A program made the translations under genes and the position numbers. 11,553 nt of DNA from the NCBI GenBank assembly GCA_905209865.1, contig CAJLUP010000054.1, forward strand, positions 1 to 11,553, written 5' to 3'. Each line of letters opens with the position of its first letter. The stretch's first letter is position 1. Below are positions 1 through 7,151 of the stretch, one piece after another. The notes under the pieces are model-generated. The model did no database searches and had not been told where the DNA came from. It worked only from the letters and a program-made list of their open reading frames with translations. The DNA comes from an uncultured Lachnospiraceae bacterium. GTDB lineage: Bacteria; Bacillota; Clostridia; Lachnospirales; Lachnospiraceae.

Positions 1-375
1 TCCGACAGACCGCACTGCTGCCTGCACTCCTACTACAGTAAAAATCCCAAGCCCCGCCGTGTCACACCAAAACATCAGCTTATCATAATACTCCGTCTTA
101 AGTCTGGACTCAAACGCGGTCGGTCTTGCATACGCGATTACAAAAAGAAGTGTCGATGTCACCACAGATATAAGAACATAAATCGGATGGGAGAACGCTC
201 CGGGCGGTGTAAGACCAAGTATAATATCCCGCATAATCCCACCGCCTACAGCCGTCGTCGCTCCTAACACATTTACTCCGAAAATGTCCATCTTCTTCTC
301 AATGCCGATCATTGCCCCTGAAGAGGCAAACGCCACTGTTCCGATCAATTCCAAAATGAAAATAAACTCGTCCAT
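1..375 (-). CDS. TRIC/UPF0126 family membrane protein (YicG-like), partial
   Basis: This reading frame starts at an ATG at 375 and stays open for 125 codons to the window edge, so the C-terminus is missing; full family members are about 200 to 220 residues. The protein is hydrophobic, with likely membrane segments near residues 4-25, 32-54, 64-83 and 103-122. Family signatures are the glycine-rich turn AVGGGIMRDIILG (residues 42-54) and DTAGLGIFTVVG (105-116). Both are typical of the UPF0126 proteins now placed with bacterial trimeric intracellular cation (TRIC) channels, which sit in the inner membrane and conduct monovalent cations. An AGGG lies about 10 bases before the ATG. The gene begins 48 bases after the MarR-type gene and may share its transcript. 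No link to lipid synthesis can be read from the sequence. Family assignment is firm; the transported ion is inferred from the family. Confidence 0.88.
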   Translation of the reverse strand, partial: MDEFIFILELIGTVAFASSGAMIGIEKKMDIFGVNVLGATTAVGGGIMRDIILGLTPPGAFSHPIYVLISVVTSTLLFVIAYARPTAFESRLKTEYYDKLMFWCDTAGLGIFTVVGVQAAVRSVG

Positions 376-423
376 GCCACTTACCCTGCCTTATCAGATT
401 TCCTTTTCTATTCTATCATACCT

Positions 424-864
424 TTATGCCTGATAACTTCTGAAAAATGAGGAAATATCTTTCAGCATTTTCACAAGAACTGTGATCTCTTCATCATCCA
501 GCTTCTCGATCACAGCATTTGTCATCTGCCGATGAAACTGCTCGTGATGATGGTACGCTCTCTCCCCTTTTTCTGTAAGTGCAATATAAACGACTCTTCG
601 GTCTTCTTCGCTTCTTTCCCGCTTCACATATGATTTTCTCACAAGCGCATTGACCGCAGTAGTAAGCGATCCGGCAGTAATCTTAAGTTTTTTTGCCACA
701 ACGGACATCGTACTTTCTCCGGATAATCCGATTGCTTCGATAATATGCATATCATTATTCGTAATATCTTTAAATTCTTCTGTTATGATCGCTTCTTTTT
801 CTAATTCCCATATTTCATTAAACAGATTGACAAGCGTGTCATTAATAGTCTTGTACGCATCCAT
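424..864 (-). CDS. fabT: MarR family regulator, FabT-like
   Basis: This 146-residue MarR-type protein is probably a repressor of fatty acid synthesis genes. The winged helix spans about residues 48-100, with recognition-helix sequence KITAGSLTTAVNALVRK and the wing motif RSEEDRRVVYIALTEKG (residues 84-100). Streptococcal FabT, as I remember it, has closely matching blocks: FKDI..EMH near the start, TT.LN.LERKGY, RSE.DRRVV, and an HKRFHKAM-like helix matching HHHEQFHRQM here. FabT proteins bind fab promoters with long-chain acyl-ACP as corepressor. A strong AAAAGGAGGAGA ribosome binding site precedes the ATG. The gene lies downstream of the operon rather than at its head, as in streptococci, and has its own extended -10 promoter. 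The MarR fold is certain. The FabT role rests on similarity, context and the matching palindromes before fabH. FabT has not been shown to act in this organism. Confidence 0.85.
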   Translation of the reverse strand: MDAYKTINDTLVNLFNEIWELEKEAIITEEFKDITNNDMHIIEAIGLSGESTMSVVAKKLKITAGSLTTAVNALVRKSYVKRERSEEDRRVVYIALTEKGERAYHHHEQFHRQMTNAVIEKLDDEEITVLVKMLKDISSFFRSYQA

Positions 865-936
865 CGGATCTCCTCCTTTTCCAAATATTGTATTCCACAG
901 CCGTTTTTACCCGTCTGCTGTTTGGCGTCCGCGTAC

Positions 937-945
937 ATTATAGCA
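937..945 (-). promoter_or_regulatory. Extended -10 promoter for the fabT-like gene
   Basis: On the minus strand this reads TGCTATAAT, a perfect TATAAT with the TGn extension, about 70 bases before the regulator's ATG. No good -35 hexamer lies 16 to 18 bases upstream, which is common for extended -10 promoters. The predicted start near 930 would give a leader of about 65 bases. No TTTGA-N3-TCAAA box is visible here, so autoregulation is not supported. Confidence 0.6.
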
Positions 946-970
946 CACCCCTCCTTCGGAAAAGAAGTGT
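945..970 (-). other. Hairpin between accDA and the fabT-like gene
   Basis: Just after the accDA stop codon, the minus-strand RNA can fold ACACUUCUUUU against AGGAGGGGUGU around a CCGA loop. The stem has 11 pairs, several of them G-U. No T-tract follows, so it is not a standard intrinsic terminator. It lies immediately upstream of the TATAAT of the regulator promoter and could also act as an mRNA 3' end processing or stabilising structure. Confidence 0.4.
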
Positions 971-973
971 TTT

Positions 974-2713
974 TTACATTTTCCGAAATCTGTCATATCG
1001 ATGATCCAACAGTTGTTTTTGCCCCATCGATCCATATTTTTTTATAAATTTTTCAAGCTTGTTTTTTAATTCTTCACACACACCTGCCATAGTCTGAACT
1101 GTCAGTACTTTCGGCTCTCTGATCACATGCTCAACGATTCCAAGCTGTTTCAAATCATCCGCCGTCAGCTTCATTACTTCCGCCGCCTCATTTGCCCGGC
1201 TGCTGTCCTTCCAAAGTATGCTTGCGAACCCTTCCGGTGAAAGAATCGAATAAACCGCATTTTCCAAAATCCACACTTCATCTGCCACAGCCAAAGCAAG
1301 GGCGCCTCCGCTTCCGCCTTCTCCGACCAAAATCGAAACAATAGGAACTTTCATGGAAGAAAGCTCATACAGATTTGAAGCGATCGCTTCTCCTTGTCCG
1401 TGTTCCTCCGCTTCCGGTCCGCAAAATGCCCCAGGCGTATCTACAATACAAATGACCGGACGCCTGAACTTCTCCGCCTGCCGGATTAATCGCAATGTTT
1501 TTCGATAACCTTCCGGAGACATCATGCCAAAATTACGCTGTACATTTTCTTTCGTTGTCTTCCCCTTAACCTGAGCGATCACCGTCACCGGAGTATTTCC
1601 AAACATCGCGATTCCACCCATTACCGCCGGATCGTCTCTCAAGAAACGATCTCCATGAAACTCCATAAAATCAGAAAACAACGCATTGATATAATCCGCT
1701 CCTGTCGGACGGTCTGCCCTTCTGGACAAAAGAACTCTCTCCCATGGACTTATACGGTTGTTCTCCTGTGCCTTTTGGATCAACTCTCCGCTTCGTCCGA
1801 AATTATCCGCACTTTTTCCCGACTCGTTTTCCTTGTCTTCACTCAGAGAAATATCCGATGTCTGATTATGCACCTGTAAAATGCGCGCCAAGACATCCTT
1901 CATCTCATCCCGTTCTACAATTCGGTCAATAAACCCATGTTCCAAAAGGAACTCTGACCTCTGAAATCCTTTCGGCAGTTTCTTGCCGATCGTCTGCTCA
2001 ATCACTCTTGGTCCGGCAAATCCAATCAGCGCCTTTGGCTCTGCCAAAATAATATCTCCCAGCATTGCAAAACTTGCCGTCACGCCTCCGGTCGTCGGAT
2101 CGGTCAGTACACTGATATATATAAGTCCTTTCTCGCTGTGCCGTTTCAATGCCGCCGAAGTTTTTGCCATCTGCATCAAAGAGATGATCCCTTCCTGCAT
2201 CCTTGCCCCTCCGGAACATGCAAACAAAATAACCGGAAGATTTTCTTCCGTGGCGCGTTCTACCGCACGGGTAATCTTCTCCCCGACTATTTCCCCCATA
2301 CTTGCCATCATAAAACGTCCATCACACACGCCAAGTACAGCCGGATTTCCTTTCACCAATGCCTTTCCGGTCACAACCGCCTCATCCAGTCCTGTCTGCT
2401 CTCTCAACTTTCTGACTTTCTCTTCATAGCCGCCAAATTGCAATGGATTTTTAAACGGCATCTTTTCATCCCATTCTTCAAATGTTCCACGGTCTGCGAT
2501 CAGCTCGATCCTACGTTTTGCATGCATCCTGAAATATCCGTGACACTTGGGACATATATAATGATTCTCTACGGCGTCCTCTGCCAAAATCGCCGCGCCG
2601 CACTTATTACATTTTTTCAGCAGTCCTTCCGGAACATTTCTTATTTTTGCATTTTTCGATATTCCGTGATCTTTTCCGCCTGTCTTTTTAAACATGTTAT
2701 GCAGTTTCACCAT
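974..2713 (-). CDS. accDA: Acetyl-CoA carboxylase carboxyltransferase, AccD-AccA fusion
   Basis: One 579-residue protein holds both carboxyltransferase subunits, which move the carboxyl group from carboxybiotin on AccB to acetyl-CoA, giving malonyl-CoA. Residues 1-280 are AccD (beta), with a four-cysteine zinc ribbon (C35, C38, C54, C57), SGGARMQEG (167-175) and DPTTGGV (205-211). A polar linker of about 35 residues follows (282-318). Residues 320-579 are AccA (alpha), from ISPWERV through DTPGAF (425-430), GEGGSGGA (464-471) and SPEG (492-495). The AccA part lacks most of its usual N-terminal helical region, so the fusion is shorter than the two E. coli subunits combined. The start overlaps accC by 17 bases. 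GGAGG lies 4 bases before this ATG and 7 before the following GTG; an in-frame ATG at 2695 has no clear ribosome site. The frame is intact across the junction. Confidence 0.96.
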   Translation of the reverse strand: MVKLHNMFKKTGGKDHGISKNAKIRNVPEGLLKKCNKCGAAILAEDAVENHYICPKCHGYFRMHAKRRIELIADRGTFEEWDEKMPFKNPLQFGGYEEKVRKLREQTGLDEAVVTGKALVKGNPAVLGVCDGRFMMASMGEIVGEKITRAVERATEENLPVILFACSGGARMQEGIISLMQMAKTSAALKRHSEKGLIYISVLTDPTTGGVTASFAMLGDIILAEPKALIGFAGPRVIEQTIGKKLPKGFQRSEFLLEHGFIDRIVERDEMKDVLARILQVHNQTSDISLSEDKENESGKSADNFGRSGELIQKAQENNRISPWERVLLSRRADRPTGADYINALFSDFMEFHGDRFLRDDPAVMGGIAMFGNTPVTVIAQVKGKTTKENVQRNFGMMSPEGYRKTLRLIRQAEKFRRPVICIVDTPGAFCGPEAEEHGQGEAIASNLYELSSMKVPIVSILVGEGGSGGALALAVADEVWILENAVYSILSPEGFASILWKDSSRANEAAEVMKLTADDLKQLGIVEHVIREPKVLTVQTMAGVCEELKNKLEKFIKKYGSMGQKQLLDHRYDRFRKM

Positions 2714-4046
2714 TCAGCCTCCGAATAAAATCTACATTAATGTTTCCTGATACAAACTCTTCATTTTCTGCAATCTGATACTGATAATCAACATTCGTAC
2801 CGATTCCTTCTATAATAACTTCTCCCAAAGCGCTTCGCATCTTATCTACCGCCTCTTTTCGGTCCTTTCCATGGACGATCAGCTTGGCCAGCATCGAATC
2901 ATAGTACGGCAATACCTCGCATCCACTATAAACAGCCGTATCTACACGGATCCCGTTTCCTCCCGGCAAATGCAGATCTGTAATCCTCCCCGCTGACGGC
3001 ATGAAATTGCGTTCCGGAATTTCCGCATTGATCCGGCATTCAATGGCATGCCCTTTCAGTTCGATTTCCTCCTGTCGGAAGGGCAGTTTCCCCCCGTCAG
3101 CAATCCGTATCTGCTCTTTGATCAGATCGATTCCTGTCACGCACTCCGTCACCGGATGTTCTACCTGTATCCTTGTGTTCATCTCCATAAAATAAAACGA
3201 ACCGTCCTGTTCCAACAGAAATTCTACGGTTCCTGCATTTGTATAGCCGGCAGCCTTCGCTGCTTTTACCGCCATCTTTCCCATTTTGCCGCGAAGTTCT
3301 TCGGATAATGCAGCGCATGGACTTTCCTCGATCATCTTCTGATGATTCCTTTGAATCGAACAATCCCGCTCTCCGAGATGCACAATATTTCCATAGGAGT
3401 CTGCAAGAATCTGAAACTCAATATGACGAGGGTGTTCTACAAAATGCTCGATATACATTGTTCCGTCCCCGAATGCTTTTTCCGCTTCTTTTCTTGCCGT
3501 CATAAAACAACTTTCGAATTCTTCCGCGTTTTGTGCCGTACGCATTCCTTTTCCGCCGCCTCCCAAGGCAGCTTTAATAATAACCGGATATCCGATACGT
3601 TCTGCTTCTTTTTTTCCCTGCTCTGCATCTGCCACAGGTCCGTTTGTACCGCGGATAACCGGAACACCTGCTGCTTCCATCGTTGCTCTTGCTTCTGTCT
3701 TATTGCCCATCTTGCCGATCACTTTGGAATCAGGACCGATAAAAGTAATCTCGCATTGCTCGCACAATTCTGCAAATTTTGCATTTTCAGACAGAAATCC
3801 AAATCCCGGATGAATCGCGTCCGCGCCTGAAACAAGCGCCGCGCTAATTAAATTCTGCATATTCAGATAGCTTTCTGACGCCGGAGCCGGACCGATACAG
3901 ACCGCCTCGTCTGCAAGCTGCGTATGAAGCGCTTCCTGATCTGCCTCCGAATAAGCAGCTACCGTTTCAATTCCCATCTCTCTGCATGCCCGAATGATCC
4001 GAACCGCGATCTCACCGCGATTCGCAATCAATATTTTTTCGATCAT
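2697..4046 (-). CDS. accC: Biotin carboxylase subunit of acetyl-CoA carboxylase
   Basis: This 449-residue ATP-grasp enzyme uses ATP and bicarbonate to carboxylate biotin on AccB, the first half-reaction of acetyl-CoA carboxylase. Its length is normal for AccC. It begins with the family signature KILIANRGEIAVR (residues 4-16). HPGFGFLSEN is at 79-88, the ATP-binding glycine loop GGGGKGM at 162-168, and ERDCSIQRNHQK at 226-237. The catalytic and metal-binding stretch FMEMNTRIQVEHPVTE is at 286-301, including E288, N290 and R292. The C-terminal biotin carboxylase domain carries YYDSMLAKLI (381-390). The start codon lies 4 bases after the fabZ stop. Its ribosome site, AGGAGA, is 8 bases upstream and inside the end of fabZ, which suggests coupled translation. 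The residues I can check are all present. Confidence 0.97.
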   Translation of the reverse strand: MIEKILIANRGEIAVRIIRACREMGIETVAAYSEADQEALHTQLADEAVCIGPAPASESYLNMQNLISAALVSGADAIHPGFGFLSENAKFAELCEQCEITFIGPDSKVIGKMGNKTEARATMEAAGVPVIRGTNGPVADAEQGKKEAERIGYPVIIKAALGGGGKGMRTAQNAEEFESCFMTARKEAEKAFGDGTMYIEHFVEHPRHIEFQILADSYGNIVHLGERDCSIQRNHQKMIEESPCAALSEELRGKMGKMAVKAAKAAGYTNAGTVEFLLEQDGSFYFMEMNTRIQVEHPVTECVTGIDLIKEQIRIADGGKLPFRQEEIELKGHAIECRINAEIPERNFMPSAGRITDLHLPGGNGIRVDTAVYSGCEVLPYYDSMLAKLIVHGKDRKEAVDKMRSALGEVIIEGIGTNVDYQYQIAENEEFVSGNINVDFIRRLNGETA

Positions 4047-4050
4047 AACA

Positions 4051-4503
4051 CTATTCTCCTGCCATAAAGGTCAATTCCGCGCTTACTACTACTTTCCCAT
4101 TCACACTGGCGACCGCTTCCCCGATTCCTACAGGTCCTTTTATCTTGATAATCTTTGTCTCCAGTTTCAACACATCTCCCGGAACAACCATTCCTTTAAA
4201 GCGACATTTTTGTATTCCGCCGAAAAATGCAATCTTTCCTTTATTTTCCGGCATACTTAAAATTGCCACCGCGCCGGTTTGAGCAAGCGCTTCTACAATA
4301 AGCACCCCTGGCATAACCGGCTTATTCGGAAAATGACCTTTAAAAAAATTCTCTGTATAAGTCACCGCCTTATACCCGACAGCAAATTTTCCCGGTTCAT
4401 AGTCTTCTATTCTGTCGATCAAACAAAACGGGTGTCTGTGCGGAATGATCTGTTGGATCTGCTCTATATTCAAGCTCTTCTTTTCTTCTCTTTCCTTTTC
4501 CAT
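4051..4503 (-). CDS. fabZ: 3-hydroxyacyl-ACP dehydratase FabZ
   Basis: This 150-residue hot-dog fold dehydratase turns 3-hydroxyacyl-ACP into trans-2-enoyl-ACP in each elongation cycle. The motif HRHPFCLIDR is at residues 22-31. The active-site block GHFPNKPVMPGVLIVEALAQ is at 56-75 and provides the catalytic pair H57 and E71. A longer frame opens at 4545 and would add 14 residues, but that ATG has no ribosome site. The ATG at 4503 has AGGAGA six bases upstream and gives the usual FabZ length, so I chose it. A gap of 54 bases separates it from accB, and accC follows after 4 bases. No FabA or FabM partner is encoded in the operon. Some FabZ-family enzymes (enterococcal FabN) also isomerise the double bond; sequence alone does not decide this here. 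Confidence 0.95.
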   Translation of the reverse strand: MEKEREEKKSLNIEQIQQIIPHRHPFCLIDRIEDYEPGKFAVGYKAVTYTENFFKGHFPNKPVMPGVLIVEALAQTGAVAILSMPENKGKIAFFGGIQKCRFKGMVVPGDVLKLETKIIKIKGPVGIGEAVASVNGKVVVSAELTFMAGE

Positions 4504-4557
4504 ACTCTGTCTCCTGCTGTTTTCGTTTTTGCTTTCTGCATCCACCGTTTTTCGTTT

Positions 4558-4992
4558 TTATTTCTGTCTGATTACAAAAAGAGGCTGTCCGTATTCCACC
4601 GCCGCGCCATTTTCCACAAGCACTTCCTCTACAATCCCGTCAAAATCGCTTTCGATCTCATTCATAAGCTTCATTGCCTCTACGATCCCCAAAACGGTGC
4701 CTTTCTCAACCTTGTCTCCAACCTGTACAAAAGGAGCGCCGCCTTCTTCAGGGGAAGCATAGAAAATGCCTACAAGCGGCGCTTTCACCACTTCTCCTTC
4801 CGGCAGGACTTTCTCGCAGTCTCCGTTTTGTCCGGTCTTTTGCAGTTCTGTATACAACGGCTCTGTTCCGGCTGTGCAAACGTTCCCGCCTTTTTTCAAC
4901 TTCAGTTTCACACCGTCTTCTTCATATTCAAATTCATCTAATCCGAATCCCGACACAGCTTCTACTAACTGAAGGATCTGTTCTGTTTTCAT
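4558..4992 (-). CDS. accB: Biotin carboxyl carrier protein of acetyl-CoA carboxylase
   Basis: This 144-residue protein carries the biotin that shuttles between AccC and the AccDA carboxyltransferase. The N-terminal part (about 1-33) is the usual helical and beta segment of AccB, followed by a flexible linker to about residue 65. The C-terminal biotinyl domain contains VGDKVEKGTVLGIVEAMKLM, in which K108 of EAMKLM is the lysine modified by biotin ligase. The thumb motif and the closing GQPLFVIRQK are present. A GTG at 4998 would overlap the fabF stop, but an AGGG directly abuts it. The ATG at 4992 has that AGGG 7 bases upstream and is preferred. The start is 2 bases after the fabF stop, so translation is probably coupled. 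Confidence 0.96.
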   Translation of the reverse strand: MKTEQILQLVEAVSGFGLDEFEYEEDGVKLKLKKGGNVCTAGTEPLYTELQKTGQNGDCEKVLPEGEVVKAPLVGIFYASPEEGGAPFVQVGDKVEKGTVLGIVEAMKLMNEIESDFDGIVEEVLVENGAAVEYGQPLFVIRQK

Positions 4993-4994
4993 TT

Positions 4995-6245
4995 TCACAC
5001 CCTGCCTTCGTCTTCATATTTTTTTACGAGAAGAGATGCATTATGACCTCCGAATCCAAGTGAATTTGTAAGCACATAATTTACGTCTTTCTCAATCGGG
5101 GATCCTACAGCATAATTCAGATCACATTCCGGATCGACATTTTTTGTCCCCATTGTCTGATGAATATATCCATCTAAAATACTTTTCACACACACAATAA
5201 ATTCAACGCCTCCTGCTGCGCCCAGAAGATGCCCAATCATTGATTTCGTTGAATTGACGACAACCTGATCTGCCGCGCTGCCGAAGGCGCTTCGTATTGC
5301 TCTTGTCTCAAACAAATCATTATGATGCGTACTCGTTCCGTGTGCGTTAATATAATCAATCTGATCAGGGCAAACATCCGCTTCCTTCATGGCAAGTTTC
5401 ATTGCCATGGCGGCTCCTTCCCCATCCTCTGCCGGAGACGTAATATGCCATGCATCCGCTGTCGCCCCGTATCCTACAAGCTCTGCATAAATTTTCGCAC
5501 CTCTTGCCTTTGCATGTTCCAGTTCTTCCAAAACAACGATTCCTGCACCTTCTCCCAAAACAAATCCGTCTCTGTCCTTATCAAACGGACGGGAAGCACA
5601 CATCGGATCTTCTGCTTTCGACAACGCCGTCAGCGCCGTAAATCCTGCCAGTCCTGTCGGCGAGACTGCACTTTCAGCTCCCCCTGCAATCATAATATCT
5701 GCATCCGCATACTGGATCGCCCGAAAAGCATCCCCAATACAATGAGAGCCCGAGGCACATGCCGTCGCCACATTCGTACATTTTCCACGGAATCCAAGCT
5801 GAATTGAAATGTTTCCTGCCGCCATATTGGAGATCATGAGCGGAACCATCAGCGGATTCACCCTGCTTGGACCTTTCTTCAGGATTGTTTCATAATTATC
5901 TTCCACACATTTCAGACTTCCCACTCCAGAACCAACGATCACTCCCGCTCTGTAAGGATCTTCTCTGCTCATATCAATTCCAGCGTCTTCAAATGCCTCT
6001 TTTGCCGCGGCTGCAGCATATTGAGCAAACAGTTCCATTCGCTTTGCCGATTTAAAATCAAGACGTTCCCGAGCATGAAAATCTTTCACTTCCGCGGCAA
6101 TCTTTACCTTATAATCCGAAACATCAAACCTCGTAATCGGTCCAATTCCGACCGTTCCTTTCTTAATCTCATTCCAAAAAACTTCCACTGTATTTCCGAT
6201 CGGAGTGACCGCTCCAAGACCGGTTACAACAACTCTTCTCTTCAT
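4995..6245 (-). CDS. fabF: Beta-ketoacyl-ACP synthase II
   Basis: This 416-residue condensing enzyme joins malonyl-ACP to the growing acyl-ACP, releasing CO2. It has the thiolase fold with the Cys-His-His triad of FabF/FabB enzymes: C163 in TACASG, H302 in NAHGTSTHHND and H339 in IGHLLGAAGG. The conserved K334 (NSTKSMIGH) and the C-terminal loop GFGGHN (397-402) are also visible. It is the only elongating synthase in the window; FabH handles initiation. The length matches the family. AAGGAGG stands 4 bases before the ATG. fabG ends 31 bases upstream and accB begins 2 bases after the stop. FabF is the target of cerulenin and platensimycin in other bacteria. Confidence 0.97.
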   Translation of the reverse strand: MKRRVVVTGLGAVTPIGNTVEVFWNEIKKGTVGIGPITRFDVSDYKVKIAAEVKDFHARERLDFKSAKRMELFAQYAAAAAKEAFEDAGIDMSREDPYRAGVIVGSGVGSLKCVEDNYETILKKGPSRVNPLMVPLMISNMAAGNISIQLGFRGKCTNVATACASGSHCIGDAFRAIQYADADIMIAGGAESAVSPTGLAGFTALTALSKAEDPMCASRPFDKDRDGFVLGEGAGIVVLEELEHAKARGAKIYAELVGYGATADAWHITSPAEDGEGAAMAMKLAMKEADVCPDQIDYINAHGTSTHHNDLFETRAIRSAFGSAADQVVVNSTKSMIGHLLGAAGGVEFIVCVKSILDGYIHQTMGTKNVDPECDLNYAVGSPIEKDVNYVLTNSLGFGGHNASLLVKKYEDEGRV

Positions 6246-6276
6246 GTTTCCTCCTTATTTTAACGGCACAACACAA

Positions 6277-7017
6277 TCACATCGCCATACCGCCATCTAC
6301 ACAAAGTACCTGACCTGTTATGTATCCTGCCTGATCTGACGCAAGAAACGCAACAGTACAGGCAACATCTTCCGCCTCGCCGAAACGCTCCATCGGGATC
6401 TGAGAAACGGCTTTTTCTTTCACTTTTTCCGAAAGAACCGATGTCATCTCCGTATTGATAAATCCGGGTGCCACTGCATTTACCGTAATCCCTCTTCCTG
6501 CAAGCTCCCTCGCCGCAGATTTTGTCAATCCGATCACGCCTGCCTTAGATGCTGCATAATTTGCCTGTCCCGCATTTCCAAGCAGTCCCGAGACAGAAGA
6601 AATGTTAATGATCCGTCCGCTTCTTTGACGTATCATTGATCTTGAAACAAATCTCATACAATGAAAGGCTCCCTTCAGATTCGTATCAACAACCGCATTG
6701 AAATCTGCTTCTGACATCTTCATCAAAAGACCGTCTTTTGTAATTCCTGCATTATTCACAAGAATATCAACCCTTCCGAACTCTTCCATGATCGTTTCAA
6801 ACATCTGTCCGCATGATTCAAAGGAAGCCACATTACATTGAATCAGCTTTACCTTTCCGCCTGCGGCTTGTATCTGCTGTGCAACTTTTTCTGCCTCTTC
6901 TTCTGATCTGTTATAATTAATAATTACAACCGCGCCCTCCTCTGCCAGCTGCAGCGCGATTGCTTTGCCGATTCCCCGTGATGCTCCTGTAACAACTGCA
7001 ATTTTACCTTCTAACAT
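6277..7017 (-). CDS. fabG: 3-oxoacyl-ACP reductase FabG
   Basis: This 246-residue short-chain dehydrogenase uses NADPH to reduce 3-oxoacyl-ACP to 3-hydroxyacyl-ACP. The cofactor motif TGASRGIG is at residues 10-17 and NNAG at 88-91. The catalytic residues are N113, S141, Y154 and K158 (YAASK). The C-terminus DGGMAM is typical of FabG. The frame is open upstream to 7209, but the extra residues are a low-complexity charged stretch and that ATG lies inside fabD, so I rejected it. Two adjacent ATGs occur at 7020 and 7017. The GAAAGGA ribosome site is only 2 bases before the first and 5 before the second, so the second is slightly preferred. A 134-base purine-rich spacer separates the gene from fabD. 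Confidence 0.96.
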   Translation of the reverse strand: MLEGKIAVVTGASRGIGKAIALQLAEEGAVVIINYNRSEEEAEKVAQQIQAAGGKVKLIQCNVASFESCGQMFETIMEEFGRVDILVNNAGITKDGLLMKMSEADFNAVVDTNLKGAFHCMRFVSRSMIRQRSGRIINISSVSGLLGNAGQANYAASKAGVIGLTKSAARELAGRGITVNAVAPGFINTEMTSVLSEKVKEKAVSQIPMERFGEAEDVACTVAFLASDQAGYITGQVLCVDGGMAM

Positions 7018-7151
7018 CATTGTCCTTTCGCTCCCCGTCCTTTCTTCCCGTTCTGATCCTATTGTTCTCTTTCTCTCTATTTCTCCCTGTTCTTCTCTTC
7101 GTTGTGCTTCCTTTTTCCAGCCTGCTCTGTCCTTTTCTCTTTTCCCCTGTA
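7018..7151 (-). other. Purine-rich spacer between fabD and fabG
   Basis: By my count, about 112 of the 130 bases from 7021 to 7150 are purines on the mRNA strand, in runs such as GGGGAAAAGAGAAAAGGA. No promoter, hairpin or terminator is evident. The frame of fabG happens to stay open across it and would encode an Arg/Glu/Lys-rich stretch unlike any FabG N-terminus. It may act as an unstructured leader with several Shine-Dalgarno-like sites, but that is inference. Confidence 0.55.

Noticed and set aside
898..917. Imperfect inverted repeat CAGCCGT/CCGTCTG in the regulator leader as a possible operator
   Set aside because: The arms match at only 5 of 7 positions and do not resemble the fab palindrome, so chance is a sufficient explanation.
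1983..2728. Long plus-strand open frames opposite accDA, and similar ones opposite fabK, accC and fabF
   Set aside because: They are antisense shadows of well-conserved genes, with cysteine- and histidine-rich translations of no known family and no ribosome sites.
4504..4545. Upstream ATG giving a 164-residue FabZ
   Set aside because: No ribosome site precedes 4545, while the ATG at 4503 has AGGAGA at ideal spacing and gives the usual family length.
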